Shown: positions 27,349 through 37,499 of the stretch, one piece after another
Layout of the letters: the number at the start of each line of letters is the position of its first letter
How positions within the stretch are numbered: the first letter of the stretch is position 1
Assembly: GCA_934481445.1 (NCBI GenBank)
Contig: CAKSPC010000006.1
Coordinates: 1 to 64,000, forward strand
Reading direction: 5' to 3'
DNA: 64,000 nucleotides
Origin: an uncultured Oscillospiraceae bacterium
GTDB taxonomy: Bacteria > Bacillota > Clostridia > Oscillospirales > Ruminococcaceae
Translations under genes and position numbers: made by a program
The notes under the pieces: model-generated
Database searches by the model: none
Told to the model about the DNA's origin: nothing
What the model saw: the letters and a program-made list of their open reading frames with translations, nothing else

Positions 27349-28395
27349 TTATTTGTATGTCTTTTTGTACTGGTATGCGCCGTAGATGTTTACGCTGGTG
27401 TCGCCGGTTTCGTTGCCCGCGTCGTCATATACGGGGTACGCCGTGTACTCGGAGGTGTTTGTTCCCACCGACTTTGCGTTCGAGCCGAAGGAAGCGGTGG
27501 ACGTGGATATTGCCGCGTCGGTGACAACATAGAAGTAGATGTTCTTGCTGGTTTCGAACTGGGTGCCGCTTCCGCTGAACGGTGTGCCTATTCTTATGCC
27601 GTTGCCCGTGAGCTTCTCGACATTATATGCACCCACGCGGGAAGAAGTGAGGTTAGCGGGGTCATAGCTGGTCGTGCTGCCGCTTACATATCCCACCTCG
27701 AGGACATTCGCCTTCTTGTATACCGTCTTGGTGTACTTCTTGCCGTTGGAATCGGTGTATTCCAACTTGCTCGCGACATCGTCCACATCAGTGGAGTACA
27801 GATAAAGCTTTATCTGTGCGTATCTGACATCCTCGCTCGCCATGCCGGAGGAGTCGGCGCTCATGAGGAATATATAGCGGTGCTGTCCCGCTTCGCCCGA
27901 AAAGCTCGTATCCTCGAAGATATTGTAAATATCTATCTTGTCGATGCCCTTAGTGCCGGTTATTCTTGTGTCGTTCCTGGAGCTCTGCGAGCCGGAGCTT
28001 GAGGAGCTTCCGGGATCGACGCTTCCGGGCGCCTTGTTTCCCGAAGCGGAGTAGTCTACGTTGCCGACAACGTAGTTCAGACCCTCGGGGGAGTTGGTGC
28101 CGTCGGAGCCTCTGAGCTCGTAGTCGATGGACATTGTGGGTCCCGATGAACCCGAGAAATCGAACGTGAGTTCGCCTGTCTTGTTTCCCGCGTCATAGGT
28201 GGTATTCATGCCGCTCTTGACATACAGCTCCTCGTCCTTGTTCAGCTCCTGCTCGAAATTCTGGTTGGAGCCTCTCTGCGCAACGGCAAGGCGGATGATC
28301 TGCATGACCATCGCCGCCATTATTGCGAAAATCACGAACGCCACGAGGACTTCGACAAGCGTAAAGCCGCTTCTTTTTGAAAATAGCTTTTTCAT
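27349..28395 (-). CDS. Minor pilin (PilW/GspJ-like)
   Basis: This 348-residue protein begins MKKLFSKRSG with cleavage after G10, then FTLVEVLVAFVIFAIMAAM and Glu at +5. The long soluble domain contains a Ser/Gly-rich linker near residues 125-140 and is mostly predicted beta. It lies 12 bp from the gene on each side, within one transcript with the neighbouring minor pilins. Confidence 0.9.
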   Translation of the reverse strand: MKKLFSKRSGFTLVEVLVAFVIFAIMAAMVMQIIRLAVAQRGSNQNFEQELNKDEELYVKSGMNTTYDAGNKTGELTFDFSGSSGPTMSIDYELRGSDGTNSPEGLNYVVGNVDYSASGNKAPGSVDPGSSSSSGSQSSRNDTRITGTKGIDKIDIYNIFEDTSFSGEAGQHRYIFLMSADSSGMASEDVRYAQIKLYLYSTDVDDVASKLEYTDSNGKKYTKTVYKKANVLEVGYVSGSTTSYDPANLTSSRVGAYNVEKLTGNGIRIGTPFSGSGTQFETSKNIYFYVVTDAAISTSTASFGSNAKSVGTNTSEYTAYPVYDDAGNETGDTSVNIYGAYQYKKTYK

Positions 28396-28407
28396 GCCGA
28401 TACCTCC

Positions 28408-30840
28408 TTAATGGCTTCCGAGGGATATCTTCCATCCCTTGGAGGCAACGCCGTCAAGCTTATCATCAAAGCATTCGTCGCCCATGAGCTCCGTCGGGAG
28501 CTTCTCGGGCCAGCAGGAGAGAAAGGACATCGAGTCGTCGATGATATAGTCCGAAACGGTCAGACCGCCGAAGAATCTGACATATCCGCCGCCTGCGTTG
28601 TTGCCGTACGCCTTGAAGGTCATGTACGGCGCATAGATGTAGCCGAAGAATGCGTTCTGCATGATGGTGTCGCCGTTTGCCTTTGTGGAAAGACGGATGG
28701 AAGCACTCTCATCGCAGGATACAAGGAATACGTTGGTTGTAGGGTAGACTAGGCTGCCGCCGCTGTCCTTCTCCATCCTTGCCTCTATCGCGGGATTTGC
28801 CGCGAGGTAGGAATCTATCTCCTGCCTGTCAACTCTGTTGTTGCAGAGACCCTTGGGCTTGTTGCTGCTGTCACGGTTGATGGAATCGGGGTTGCACTTG
28901 GGGCAGTACTTGATGGTGTACTCATGCTCTGCACAGGTAACAGTTTCCATCTTGGTGCCGCAGGTCTTGCACTTTTCGGTGATGGTCTTTTCGGTGTAGG
29001 AGCACGCGTCGCCGCTCTTGCCGCAGTCGCTGTGAACGAACTTTGCAGCCTTTGCCGCCGTGCCGCCGTTGCGGACGCCCGCGGAGCTGTAATAATCAAC
29101 ACCGCCGCTGTTGCCGACTGTACCGCCGAGCAGCGTGAACCAGTTGTAGTGCATGAACACAACGTCGCGCTCATCCTGATAGGTAACGCCCTTGGGGATA
29201 TCCACAACGAGCGAGCCGCGTCCCTTTACAAGGACGGACATATAAACGGAAGAATCATGCGCCGGGAATGGATACCATGAAAAAGATTCATTAACGCCGT
29301 CGCCGTCAAAGTCACGGTTGGGGGAAACGCGTATCGTCATTACATTGTCGGGGTCGTCGCCGGTGTCGATTATCAGCGCGATGTGGTTGCATGACGTATT
29401 ACCTTTTTCGCAGGTGACGTCGTCAACGATGAAGCCCTCGAGGGTGTTCTTTTCATACTCGACCGTCTGCACGAAAGTCTGCATGGGAACGCCGTTGATA
29501 TCACCCTGATTGCTGAGGTTGTACTGGAACTTCTTATGCACGTCGGTGCCCGAAGCCGTGTCAAGCTCCTTGACATAGGAATCGAGCTTCTTAAGCTCGC
29601 TGTCGGCGTGGCCGTTCTCGTCCATACCATCGTTTACTACCCATTTATAATAGGTGCAGGTGGAAGTCGCTTCTTCGAGGTATTCGAGGAAGTCGGTGTA
29701 TTCCATGCCGAAAGTGCCGTTCCACTTGTCGAGCTTGGTTATCGCATTGGAAGCAAAGTGGCCGTTGTGGGCCGGATCTGCGATGATTATGCTGCTTTCA
29801 TCCGCCCTGCCGCTGCCCGTTGCAGCAACGGGGCTGTAGAACTGGCCTACATGGATCTTTGTTTCGTCGCCGTAATATACGTTCTTCAGGGAAGCCCACA
29901 TATTGCCGTCGACATAGATATTGCCGTTTACGAACAGGTTGTTTACGGCGTTAAGACCCGTGCCCGAGATATAGACATCGCCGTTTACATAAACGTCCGC
30001 GTTGGTGAATGTCGCGTTGCTCTCTACGATGAGGTCGCCGCCGACAAGCACCATACCTCCGTGCAGGTTCATCGCCGTGTTGCAGCCGGATTCAAGGGTG
30101 AGCGTGTTTCTTATCGCCCATATAACGGCGTCGTCGCCGGTCTTGGAAATGTAGCTGTGTAATCTCAGCGAGCCGCCGCAGTAGAGGTTGCCCGCAAATT
30201 CCATAGCCTTTCCGCCGTAGGCGTTGATAACGGTGTTTTCGTTATCGAAGAACACGTCCGTCTTGAACGAACCGCCCTCGAGGTAGGTGTCGTTCGGAAC
30301 GTAACCCGTGGATGCAAACACCTGTGTGTCGCCCTTTTCGGGCTCGTTTGTGGTGACCTTGATATGAACGTATGTGTGGATGGTTTCCGCAACGCCGTTC
30401 ACATAGGTCGTGGTGGCGATATCAAAGGTTTTGTTTACGTCGCCGTCGATGGTTTCGTCCCCAAGACGGGTGATATCCACCGTATATGCTCCGACCTGAT
30501 CCTCGTCCTGGCGGGTCGTGCCCGTTGCGCCGAGGCTCTCGAAGCCGTTGTTGCCCGTGGAAATAGTGTCGTTGACCGACATACCGTCAAGCGTGGACAG
30601 CAGGTCGTTGCTGCCCGCGGCGAAGGTGCCGTCCTTCAGGCCCGAAAGCAGCACGTCGGAGATGGAAACAGCCGACTGATACGACTGCTCCTGATTAAAT
30701 ACCGCATACTGGACAGAGCGCGACGAAACAACGGAAAAATACATTGCCATCGCCACAATTATCAGTGCGGTCATCGTACTGAGTACCATAAACAGCGCGC
30801 TTCCGCGGCTGCTGAGGTATTTTCTTAATGTGTGTGTCAT
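28408..30840 (-). CDS. Very large PilX/GspK-like pilus protein
   Basis: The 810-residue protein begins MTHTLRKYLSSRGSALFMVL, a short basic region and hydrophobic helix as in PilX, without the pilin Glu +5. From about residue 215 to 330 it carries repeated short beta segments with Gly, Asn, Val and Asp at regular spacing (VYVNGDVYISG, LFVNGNIYVDG), like a polymer-forming beta-helix. About residues 600-667 hold ten or more cysteines in CxxC pairs resembling zinc ribbons (CKTCG, CPKCN). PilX proteins are normally under 250 residues, so this may be a tip adhesin or sensor. I chose the ATG 30838-30840 with GGAGG upstream. Confidence 0.85.
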   Translation of the reverse strand: MTHTLRKYLSSRGSALFMVLSTMTALIIVAMAMYFSVVSSRSVQYAVFNQEQSYQSAVSISDVLLSGLKDGTFAAGSNDLLSTLDGMSVNDTISTGNNGFESLGATGTTRQDEDQVGAYTVDITRLGDETIDGDVNKTFDIATTTYVNGVAETIHTYVHIKVTTNEPEKGDTQVFASTGYVPNDTYLEGGSFKTDVFFDNENTVINAYGGKAMEFAGNLYCGGSLRLHSYISKTGDDAVIWAIRNTLTLESGCNTAMNLHGGMVLVGGDLIVESNATFTNADVYVNGDVYISGTGLNAVNNLFVNGNIYVDGNMWASLKNVYYGDETKIHVGQFYSPVAATGSGRADESSIIIADPAHNGHFASNAITKLDKWNGTFGMEYTDFLEYLEEATSTCTYYKWVVNDGMDENGHADSELKKLDSYVKELDTASGTDVHKKFQYNLSNQGDINGVPMQTFVQTVEYEKNTLEGFIVDDVTCEKGNTSCNHIALIIDTGDDPDNVMTIRVSPNRDFDGDGVNESFSWYPFPAHDSSVYMSVLVKGRGSLVVDIPKGVTYQDERDVVFMHYNWFTLLGGTVGNSGGVDYYSSAGVRNGGTAAKAAKFVHSDCGKSGDACSYTEKTITEKCKTCGTKMETVTCAEHEYTIKYCPKCNPDSINRDSSNKPKGLCNNRVDRQEIDSYLAANPAIEARMEKDSGGSLVYPTTNVFLVSCDESASIRLSTKANGDTIMQNAFFGYIYAPYMTFKAYGNNAGGGYVRFFGGLTVSDYIIDDSMSFLSCWPEKLPTELMGDECFDDKLDGVASKGWKISLGSH

Positions 30841-30908
30841 CTGATATCGTACCTCCATCGGCTCGCCGCCGATCGTCGTCCTTACATCTTACATTCTATG
30901 CCGAAAAC

Positions 30909-31823
30909 TCAATAAACGATACCGTCCTGCGCGTCGAGCTGGTCGGTGGGGTCGAGCATACGCTCAACACTGAAGAATGTAACGCTGGTGGAAAGGGAGT
31001 AAAGGTAGTCGCTTACGGAAATGGTTTCATCGCTGTTGTTGGCAGCTGCCTCGCCGTTGTTCTCGGTGGCGGGCATTGTTTTGCCGGCGTTCTTGTATAC
31101 CGCCTTGGTGCCGTCCTCTTCGCCCTTGGCGTTGAGTTCGTCAACAAGCGCGTCGTAGTCCTTTTCTACGAGAGGATAGCTGAATTCCGCACCGTTGAGA
31201 AGGACAGCCTTTCTTGTGGTGGTGCCGTTTTCATCCTTGAAATAGGAGTTGATCTCATCGCAGAACTTGATAAGTTCTTCCTGCTCAAGCGCGCTTACGG
31301 TAAATTCAACCGTGGTGGAACCGATGGTCTGCGCGCCGCCGAGAGCGTCCTGAAGTATCTGAAGGCGGTTCTGCGCCGCAAGCTCCTCCGCAGAGGTTTC
31401 AAGTCCCTGCGTAACGTAGGTCTTGAGGTCGTACACTACCTCGGTGGGAGTGTAGAAGGATGTGCCGAGGGTGGTAGTGGAGGGCTCGTTTACCGTGAAG
31501 GATTCAACGATAACGTTTGACTTGCACTGCGCGAGGAATGCTCTGAATTCCTGGTCTGCCTGATATGTTGTAAGTTCGGGGAAGAACATATCCGCAAGGT
31601 GCTCGCCCTTCTCGTATGCGTCCATTACCTGTGTTTTCAGGTCGTCCTTGGTGGACTGCTTTTCAAGCGCGGTGACATATTCCTGCTGCTTGGTGTTGAG
31701 GGTTGCCGCGGTGGTTCCGATGGCCTCGAATCTGGGCTTGATGAACACGAAAATACCCACCGCAAGGATAACGATTATTGCAATAATAAGCGCCGCAATG
31801 CGCTCCTGCTTACTCAGTTTCAT
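30909..31823 (-). CDS. PilO-like inner-membrane alignment protein
   Basis: This 304-residue protein has a short N-terminal cytoplasmic segment, one transmembrane helix (about residues 10-30), a coiled-coil stretch (35-75) and a ferredoxin-like outer domain, the PilO layout. It overlaps the upstream PilM-PilN gene by 1 bp and so is translationally coupled. PilO pairs with PilN to connect the cytoplasmic ring to the outside. Sequence identity with named PilO proteins is low by eye; the assignment rests on layout and gene order. Confidence 0.75.
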   Translation of the reverse strand: MKLSKQERIAALIIAIIVILAVGIFVFIKPRFEAIGTTAATLNTKQQEYVTALEKQSTKDDLKTQVMDAYEKGEHLADMFFPELTTYQADQEFRAFLAQCKSNVIVESFTVNEPSTTTLGTSFYTPTEVVYDLKTYVTQGLETSAEELAAQNRLQILQDALGGAQTIGSTTVEFTVSALEQEELIKFCDEINSYFKDENGTTTRKAVLLNGAEFSYPLVEKDYDALVDELNAKGEEDGTKAVYKNAGKTMPATENNGEAAANNSDETISVSDYLYSLSTSVTFFSVERMLDPTDQLDAQDGIVY

Positions 31824-33457
31824 TATTCGATACCTCCTGCTGTTTCATCGGGTTCAAGCTCAACGGTAGCGTTCTCTTCGTCGCTGCCCATATTGAGCTG
31901 CATGGTTATCTCGAAGCTGAAAATCGTATCGTACTTTTCAATGTCTTTCTCCGAGATCATGGCGTATGTTCCGCCCTCGGATATGTTCAGCTTTTCGAAG
32001 CCCGTGTATTCAACGCCGTTGAAATAGGGATCGCCGTACTTGTTCTTTACCTTTTCGGTGAGATACTCTGCGTATGCGGAGGGGATGCTTACGGGGTTGC
32101 CTTTGCAGAGTCCCCTGAACTGCACCGTTACCTCGTAGCCGCTGATGGCGATATTCGTAACGTCAAGCTTTTCCTTGCCGGAAAGGATACCGTCGTCGTT
32201 GGTGATAGGCTCAAGGAACTTGTTGATAACGTAGCTCTGTACCTTGGGCTGGTAGTTGAACAGCAGGACAGTCTGGTTTACGCTGGAGTTGTACTGCTCG
32301 AAGCCCTGGAGCATCGCCTGTCTTGTATCCACCGTCGCGAGGTCCGCAACGAGTGCGGGGGCGTCAAGCTGCGCCTGAACGTTGTCTATCTCGCGCTTGT
32401 AGCTGCCGTTGACTATCTCAAGGCCGATGCATATGCCCGCAACGACGAGCACCGCGCCCGCGCAGGCAGCGCCCATGCCGAGCAGGAACCCGTTCATGCC
32501 CTTGGATTCCTTCGCGGAGGTAGCTTCCAGCAGGTTGATGTGCTCCAGCTCCTTGTTGCGGCGGTAGAGCGCACCGATGGCGTTCGCGTACTTTGTGAAG
32601 TCTATCTCCGTCATGGTGATGACGCTTGTCGGAGTGGACAGCACATTCGCGGGAATATTGAAAGAAGAGATCGTATTTGTAAGCTCGATGAAGTTCTCGA
32701 TGTCGCCGTAGAACATGATCTCCTTCAGCGGCTTCGCGCCCTTTCTGCTGCGGATGAACTGCAGCATTCTGAACAGGTTGTCGTATACCGCACGGGTGAG
32801 GTAGTTCGGAGCGTTGTCGTAGTCGTTGGGGTCAACGTTGAAGTAACGGGAGAATACGAGCTGATTGTCCTCGTAAAGGTTCATGTTGAGGAAGCCCTTG
32901 TCTATCTGGATAAGCAGCAGGGGCATTCTCTCCGACATCTTCGGCATATTAAGGATAAGGCGCGTTACGGAGTTGTTGGAGATGTTAACGCCCTTGAGGG
33001 AGATACCGATGTGGGAGAACAGTCTTACATATCCGTCAACAAGACGCTGCGGGCACGCCGCCGCGATGACCTTGATGAGCTTGTTCTTCTCCTCGTCCTC
33101 GGTTTCGCCCGCGATGGTGAACGAGATGTTGTACTCGTTCGAAATATTCATGCTGGACTGGATCATCGCCTCGATGATAGCAGGGTTCTTCATGCTCTTG
33201 GGCTTTGCGAGCAGCAGCTCCTTGTAAACTATGGAGCTGGATGTGATGGTAACGATGGCGTCCTTTTCCTTGATATCCTTGGTCTTGATGATATCGTTGA
33301 GTTCCGCCGCGACCATGGGGACATCCGTTATGTATCCGTTGGATACCATGCCCATGGAGAGTTCGCGCATATCCGCGTCCTGAACTCTTATCTTGTTACC
33401 GCTGTGAATGCCTCTGACAAGCTTTATTTGTCTGTCGGTAATATCTATTGAAAGCAT
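31823..33457 (-). CDS. PilM-PilN fusion protein
   Basis: The 544-residue protein has an actin-like PilM-type N-terminal part (1-300, starting MLSIDITDRQIKLVRG). It is followed by INLLE (307-311), matching the INLLP motif at the start of PilN that binds PilM. A transmembrane helix (about 323-349) and an outer coiled-coil/ferredoxin-like domain complete the PilN part. In most bacteria these are two proteins, here they are one chain. It sits between pilC and the pilO-like gene. Confidence 0.85.
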   Translation of the reverse strand: MLSIDITDRQIKLVRGIHSGNKIRVQDADMRELSMGMVSNGYITDVPMVAAELNDIIKTKDIKEKDAIVTITSSSIVYKELLLAKPKSMKNPAIIEAMIQSSMNISNEYNISFTIAGETEDEEKNKLIKVIAAACPQRLVDGYVRLFSHIGISLKGVNISNNSVTRLILNMPKMSERMPLLLIQIDKGFLNMNLYEDNQLVFSRYFNVDPNDYDNAPNYLTRAVYDNLFRMLQFIRSRKGAKPLKEIMFYGDIENFIELTNTISSFNIPANVLSTPTSVITMTEIDFTKYANAIGALYRRNKELEHINLLEATSAKESKGMNGFLLGMGAACAGAVLVVAGICIGLEIVNGSYKREIDNVQAQLDAPALVADLATVDTRQAMLQGFEQYNSSVNQTVLLFNYQPKVQSYVINKFLEPITNDDGILSGKEKLDVTNIAISGYEVTVQFRGLCKGNPVSIPSAYAEYLTEKVKNKYGDPYFNGVEYTGFEKLNISEGGTYAMISEKDIEKYDTIFSFEITMQLNMGSDEENATVELEPDETAGGIE

Positions 33458-33491
33458 ATTTTCACCTCATAAAGTCTGATTTTCGGTTTTA

Positions 33492-34685
33492 TTAGGAAAT
33501 ATCGGTCATGCTGCCGTAGAGCATCGGGAACATACCTGCGAGGAACACGCCTATCGCGATACCCATGATGATGATCATGAGAGGTTCCATAAGACCTACG
33601 AGCTTTGTGATGGCTGCGTCAGCCTCTTCGTCGTAGTAATCCGCCGCCTTGCCGAGGATGGTGTCGAGCGTACCGGATTCCTCGCCGACGTAGATGATAG
33701 AGGTGAACATTCCCTCAAATATACCTGTTTTCTCGATGGACTTGGACATACTCTCACCGAGTTTGATATCGGCAACGACATCCTTGAAGCGCTCCGTTAC
33801 GTAGGAGTTTCCTATAACGGAAACGGATTTCTCGATACAGTCCACCATCTGAAGACCCGCACCGTAGAGGTTCGCCATGTTTCTTGCGAAACGTCCGGTG
33901 TAAAGGGTGGAGATAAGCTTTCCGACCTTGGGCATTTTAAGGATAAGCTCATCGAACTTGAGCCTTGTCGCAGGGGTCTTTAGCATGAACCAGATCAGAA
34001 CGACCAGCGCCGCGATAACGATAACGTAAATGTACCACTGATTTATCAGCGAGTCGGAGAACGCCATCAGACCTGCGGAAAGCGGCGACATATCCTCGGG
34101 ATCCATCATTGAGCCGAACTGCGGAAGTACCGCAACGAACAGCAGTACGATTACCGCGATAAGCAGGACTGCAAGCACGAGAGGATAAACCATCGCGCTC
34201 TTTGCCTTGTTGGCGGTCTTGTTCGCGTTTGCAAAGTGGTCGGAAATTCGGTTGAGCATCTGGTCCAGCGTACCGGAAGCTTCACCGGCGGAAACCATGC
34301 TCACGAACAGGTCCGGGAAAACGCCCGGCTTCGAGTTGAGCACGTCCGAGAAGGATTTACCTTTCTGAACCTCTTCGTAGATATCCAGAAGAACTGCCTT
34401 CGCCTTTTTGTTTTCCTGCTGCTCCTGAAGTATGTAGAGCGCCCTTACGAGTGACAGACCCGCCGACGTCATGGACGCAAGCTGTCTGCTTATGAATGAT
34501 ACCTCTTTTGTCTTGAACTTGTACTTGACGTCGTTTGCGTTGTTTGCGCCGATGTCACGGTATCTAGTACAGTACAGTCCGCGTTCCTTCAGCTTCTGCT
34601 GAAGCTCGATATAATCCTCCGCCATTTCCTGACCGCGGACGGCTTTACCATTTACGTCAGTGGCTACATACGAGAATTTTTTCAC
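33492..34685 (-). CDS. pilC: Type IV pilus platform protein PilC
   Basis: PilC is the inner-membrane platform on which PilB and PilT act. It is a GspF-family protein of 397 residues with two homologous cytoplasmic domains (about 60-190 and 265-390), each bearing the conserved SAGEASGTLDQML / YVGEESGTLDTIL motif, and three membrane helices (near 168-190, 215-238 and 368-390). It is the first gene of the block and is preceded by a well-formed promoter, so it probably leads a transcript of six genes down to the minor pilins. Confidence 0.95.
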   Translation of the reverse strand: MKKFSYVATDVNGKAVRGQEMAEDYIELQQKLKERGLYCTRYRDIGANNANDVKYKFKTKEVSFISRQLASMTSAGLSLVRALYILQEQQENKKAKAVLLDIYEEVQKGKSFSDVLNSKPGVFPDLFVSMVSAGEASGTLDQMLNRISDHFANANKTANKAKSAMVYPLVLAVLLIAVIVLLFVAVLPQFGSMMDPEDMSPLSAGLMAFSDSLINQWYIYVIVIAALVVLIWFMLKTPATRLKFDELILKMPKVGKLISTLYTGRFARNMANLYGAGLQMVDCIEKSVSVIGNSYVTERFKDVVADIKLGESMSKSIEKTGIFEGMFTSIIYVGEESGTLDTILGKAADYYDEEADAAITKLVGLMEPLMIIIMGIAIGVFLAGMFPMLYGSMTDIS

Positions 34686-34783
34686 CGGATTACCTCCATT
34701 CCCCCCGCAATGCGATCATTGCGTGATCTCAACAGCGGCGCCATGCCGGAGGCATAGCTTACCCATACCGCTTGAATAGTATA

Positions 34784-34812
34784 ATTATAACATAGTTTTA
34801 ACGTTATTTCAA
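34784..34812 (-). promoter_or_regulatory. Sigma-A promoter of the pilC operon
   Basis: Minus-strand TTGAAA (34807-34812), 17-bp spacer, TATAAT (34784-34789), about 100 bp before pilC. Confidence 0.82.
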
Positions 34813-34963
34813 GAAGCAAAAGCACGTTTTTCACGTCAAATCACCCCAAAACGCCGATTTCGTGTGTAGAAATTCCCGCGCCGATAATGTGCATTTTAAC
34901 CAAAATAGTCAACAGAACGTCTTATTAATTATCATATTTGTAAATCGGCACGGCGCCCGGCAC

Positions 34964-34992
34964 TTGATTTAACGGAAGAATTATGCTATAAT
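34964..34992 (+). promoter_or_regulatory. Sigma-A promoter of glgP
   Basis: TTGATT (34964-34969), 17-bp spacer, TATAAT (34987-34992). The 150 bp between this and the divergent pilC promoter show no clear operator. Confidence 0.82.
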
Positions 34993-35032
34993 AATGGTAT
35001 CAATTTTCCACGCAGCAGAAGGAGATACATTT

Positions 35033-37387
35033 ATGATAGACAAGACCCTGCTCAAAAAGGATTTCACCGAGCTGCTCGCCGATATGGATATCGGCGGCAC
35101 CCCCACCGCGCCGCAGCTTCACGACGCGCTATCCCGCGCGATAATGAAGCAGGCAGTGCCCATGATGAAGAAAAGCGCCCCGAAGGGCCGCTCCGCAAGC
35201 TACCTCTCCGCGGAGTTCCTCGTTGGCCGCGCGATATACAACAATATCCTCTGCCTTGGCCTGCACGACGAAGCCGAGGAGCTGCTCAACAGCGCCGGCG
35301 CGTCCCTCTGCGACCTTGAGGAGATAGAGGACGCCGCCCTCGGCAACGGCGGTCTTGGCAGACTGGCAGCCTGCTTCCTCGACAGCGCTGCTTCCATGCG
35401 CCTTCCGCTGACAGGCTACGGCATCCGCTATAAGTACGGTCTTTTCAGGCAGACCATCGAGAACGGCTTCCAGCGCGAATATGCCGACGACTGGACAAAA
35501 TTCGGCGACCCCTGGAGCCGCCGCGCGGAAAGCGACGCAGTGACCGTGCATTTCTCCACGGGCGATGTCATCGCCGTTCCTTATGATATGCCCATCTTCG
35601 GATACAAGAACGATTTCGCAGGCACCCTGCGCCTCTGGCAGGCGGAACCCGTCAACGAATTTGATTTCGACGCGTTCAACCGTCAGGACTACAGCGAAGC
35701 CTGCCGCGGGCAGATAGAAGCGGAGAACATCTCCCGCACCCTCTACCCCAACGACGACACCCGTCAGGGCAAGCTGCTCCGCTTGAAGCAGCAGTATTTC
35801 TTCTGCGCCGCTTCCATCGCCGACCTCGTAAGAAAGCATATGCGCGCGGGCAGAAACATAGAAAGCTTCGCGGAGTATAACTCCATCCAGCTTAACGACA
35901 CCCACCCCACCGTGTCCATACCCGAGCTTATCCGCGTACTCACGACAAGCTTCGAAATGCCGTTTGAAAAGGCTCTCGATATCGCGAAGAGAACTTTCAA
36001 CTACACCAACCACACCATCATGGCGGAAGCCCTCGAAAAATGGGGAACCGACCTCATGGAAGAACTCCTCCCCGAAATTTATGCGATAATCCTGCGCATA
36101 AACGAGGAATTCATCGCGGATATGTACCGCCGCGGTATGCCCAGAGAAAAGATAGACCTTATGAAGCCCGTGTCCGGCGGCGTTGTACATATGGCAAAAA
36201 TGGCGATATACTGCACAGGCGTCACCAACGGCGTTGCCCGCATACATACCGAAATCCTCAAGCACGACGCCCTGCCCGAATGGTATGAGCTTTATCCCGA
36301 GCGCTTCCAGAACAAGACCAACGGTATCACCCCCCGCCGCTGGATAGCCCTCTGCAACCCCGCGCTTTCCGCGCAGATAACAGAGCTGCTCGGAAACGAA
36401 AACTGGATAACCGACCTTTCTCAGCTTAAAAAACTCGAAAAGTACGCCGACGATAAAGTTCAGCTTGAGCGCTTCGCCGCAATAAAGGCGGAAAACAAGC
36501 GCGCTCTCGCGGATTATATTGCGGAGCACGAGGGCGTAAGCGTCAACCCCGACAGCATTTTCGACATACAGATAAAGCGCCTGCATGAATACAAGCGCCA
36601 GCTTCTCAATGCTTTCAGCATACTTTATATATACTATGGCATTAAGGACGGCAGTATCACGAATTTCACGCCGACAACATTTATCTTCGGCGCAAAGTCC
36701 GCCCCCGGCTATGCCCGCGCAAAGGCTATTATAAAGTATATCAACGAAATCGCGAAGCTTGTGAACAATGACCCCGAAATATTCGACGCGATAAAGGTCG
36801 TTTTCGTGCAGAATTATAACGTTTCCTATGCGGAAAAGCTTGTGATCGCCGCGGATGTTTCCGAGCAGATATCCACCGCAGGCACGGAAGCAAGCGGCAC
36901 GGGTAATATGAAGTTCATGCTCAACGGTACCGTTACCCTCGGCACATACGACGGCGCAAACGTCGAAATCGCCGAGGAAGCAGGCATTGACAATAACTAC
37001 ATCTTCGGCGCACGCGTTGAAGAACTCGCGGAAATAATGCCGAATTATGACCCCCGCCGCATCTACGCGGAAAACAAGAAGACCGCCCGCGTGCTTAATA
37101 CGCTGATAGACGGTACGTTCTCCGACGGCGGAAACGGATCGTTCAGGGAACTGTATTATTCGCTGCTGGACGGCGCAAGCTGGCATAAGCCCGACCATTA
37201 TTACCTGCTCGGCGACCTCGAAAGCTATGTTGAGGCGAAGCTGAAGGCTAACGCGGATTACCGCGAGAACAGGAAAGAGTTCATGAAGAAGTGCTGGATA
37301 AATATGTCCTGCGCAGGAAAGTTCAGTTCGGACAGAACCATCGCGGATTATGCGCGTGAGATCTGGAAGATAACTCCCGATAATTGA
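35033..37387 (+). CDS. glgP: Glycogen phosphorylase
   Basis: The enzyme removes glucose 1-phosphate from the non-reducing ends of glycogen or maltodextrins. The 784 residues include the PLP-binding motif EASGTGNMKFMLNG with its lysine, the active-site NDTHPT and the KRLHEYKRQLLN segment. It is of the short family type without the N-terminal regulatory sites of animal enzymes. I set the start at 35033, 8 nt after GGAG; the 13 extra upstream codons overlap the promoter. It is a single gene with its own promoter and terminator. Confidence 0.96.
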   Translation: MIDKTLLKKDFTELLADMDIGGTPTAPQLHDALSRAIMKQAVPMMKKSAPKGRSASYLSAEFLVGRAIYNNILCLGLHDEAEELLNSAGASLCDLEEIEDAALGNGGLGRLAACFLDSAASMRLPLTGYGIRYKYGLFRQTIENGFQREYADDWTKFGDPWSRRAESDAVTVHFSTGDVIAVPYDMPIFGYKNDFAGTLRLWQAEPVNEFDFDAFNRQDYSEACRGQIEAENISRTLYPNDDTRQGKLLRLKQQYFFCAASIADLVRKHMRAGRNIESFAEYNSIQLNDTHPTVSIPELIRVLTTSFEMPFEKALDIAKRTFNYTNHTIMAEALEKWGTDLMEELLPEIYAIILRINEEFIADMYRRGMPREKIDLMKPVSGGVVHMAKMAIYCTGVTNGVARIHTEILKHDALPEWYELYPERFQNKTNGITPRRWIALCNPALSAQITELLGNENWITDLSQLKKLEKYADDKVQLERFAAIKAENKRALADYIAEHEGVSVNPDSIFDIQIKRLHEYKRQLLNAFSILYIYYGIKDGSITNFTPTTFIFGAKSAPGYARAKAIIKYINEIAKLVNNDPEIFDAIKVVFVQNYNVSYAEKLVIAADVSEQISTAGTEASGTGNMKFMLNGTVTLGTYDGANVEIAEEAGIDNNYIFGARVEELAEIMPNYDPRRIYAENKKTARVLNTLIDGTFSDGGNGSFRELYYSLLDGASWHKPDHYYLLGDLESYVEAKLKANADYRENRKEFMKKCWINMSCAGKFSSDRTIADYAREIWKITPDN

Positions 37388-37400
37388 TAATGTGTGAGTG

Positions 37401-37433
37401 CACGCCCCCGAAATCCGGGGGCGTGTTTTTTTT
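37401..37433 (+). terminator. glgP terminator
   Basis: CACGCCCCCG (37401-37410) pairs with CGGGGGCGTG (37416-37425), followed by eight T residues. Confidence 0.92.
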
Positions 37434-37499
37434 GTGAGCGTATACACGTAGAAGTCAGCCACTCGGCTTTGCGGCATTCGTAATTAAAGCGTCCGCTCC

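Noticed and set aside
35129..37477. 782-codon minus-strand reading frame
   Set aside because: It is the antisense shadow of glgP.
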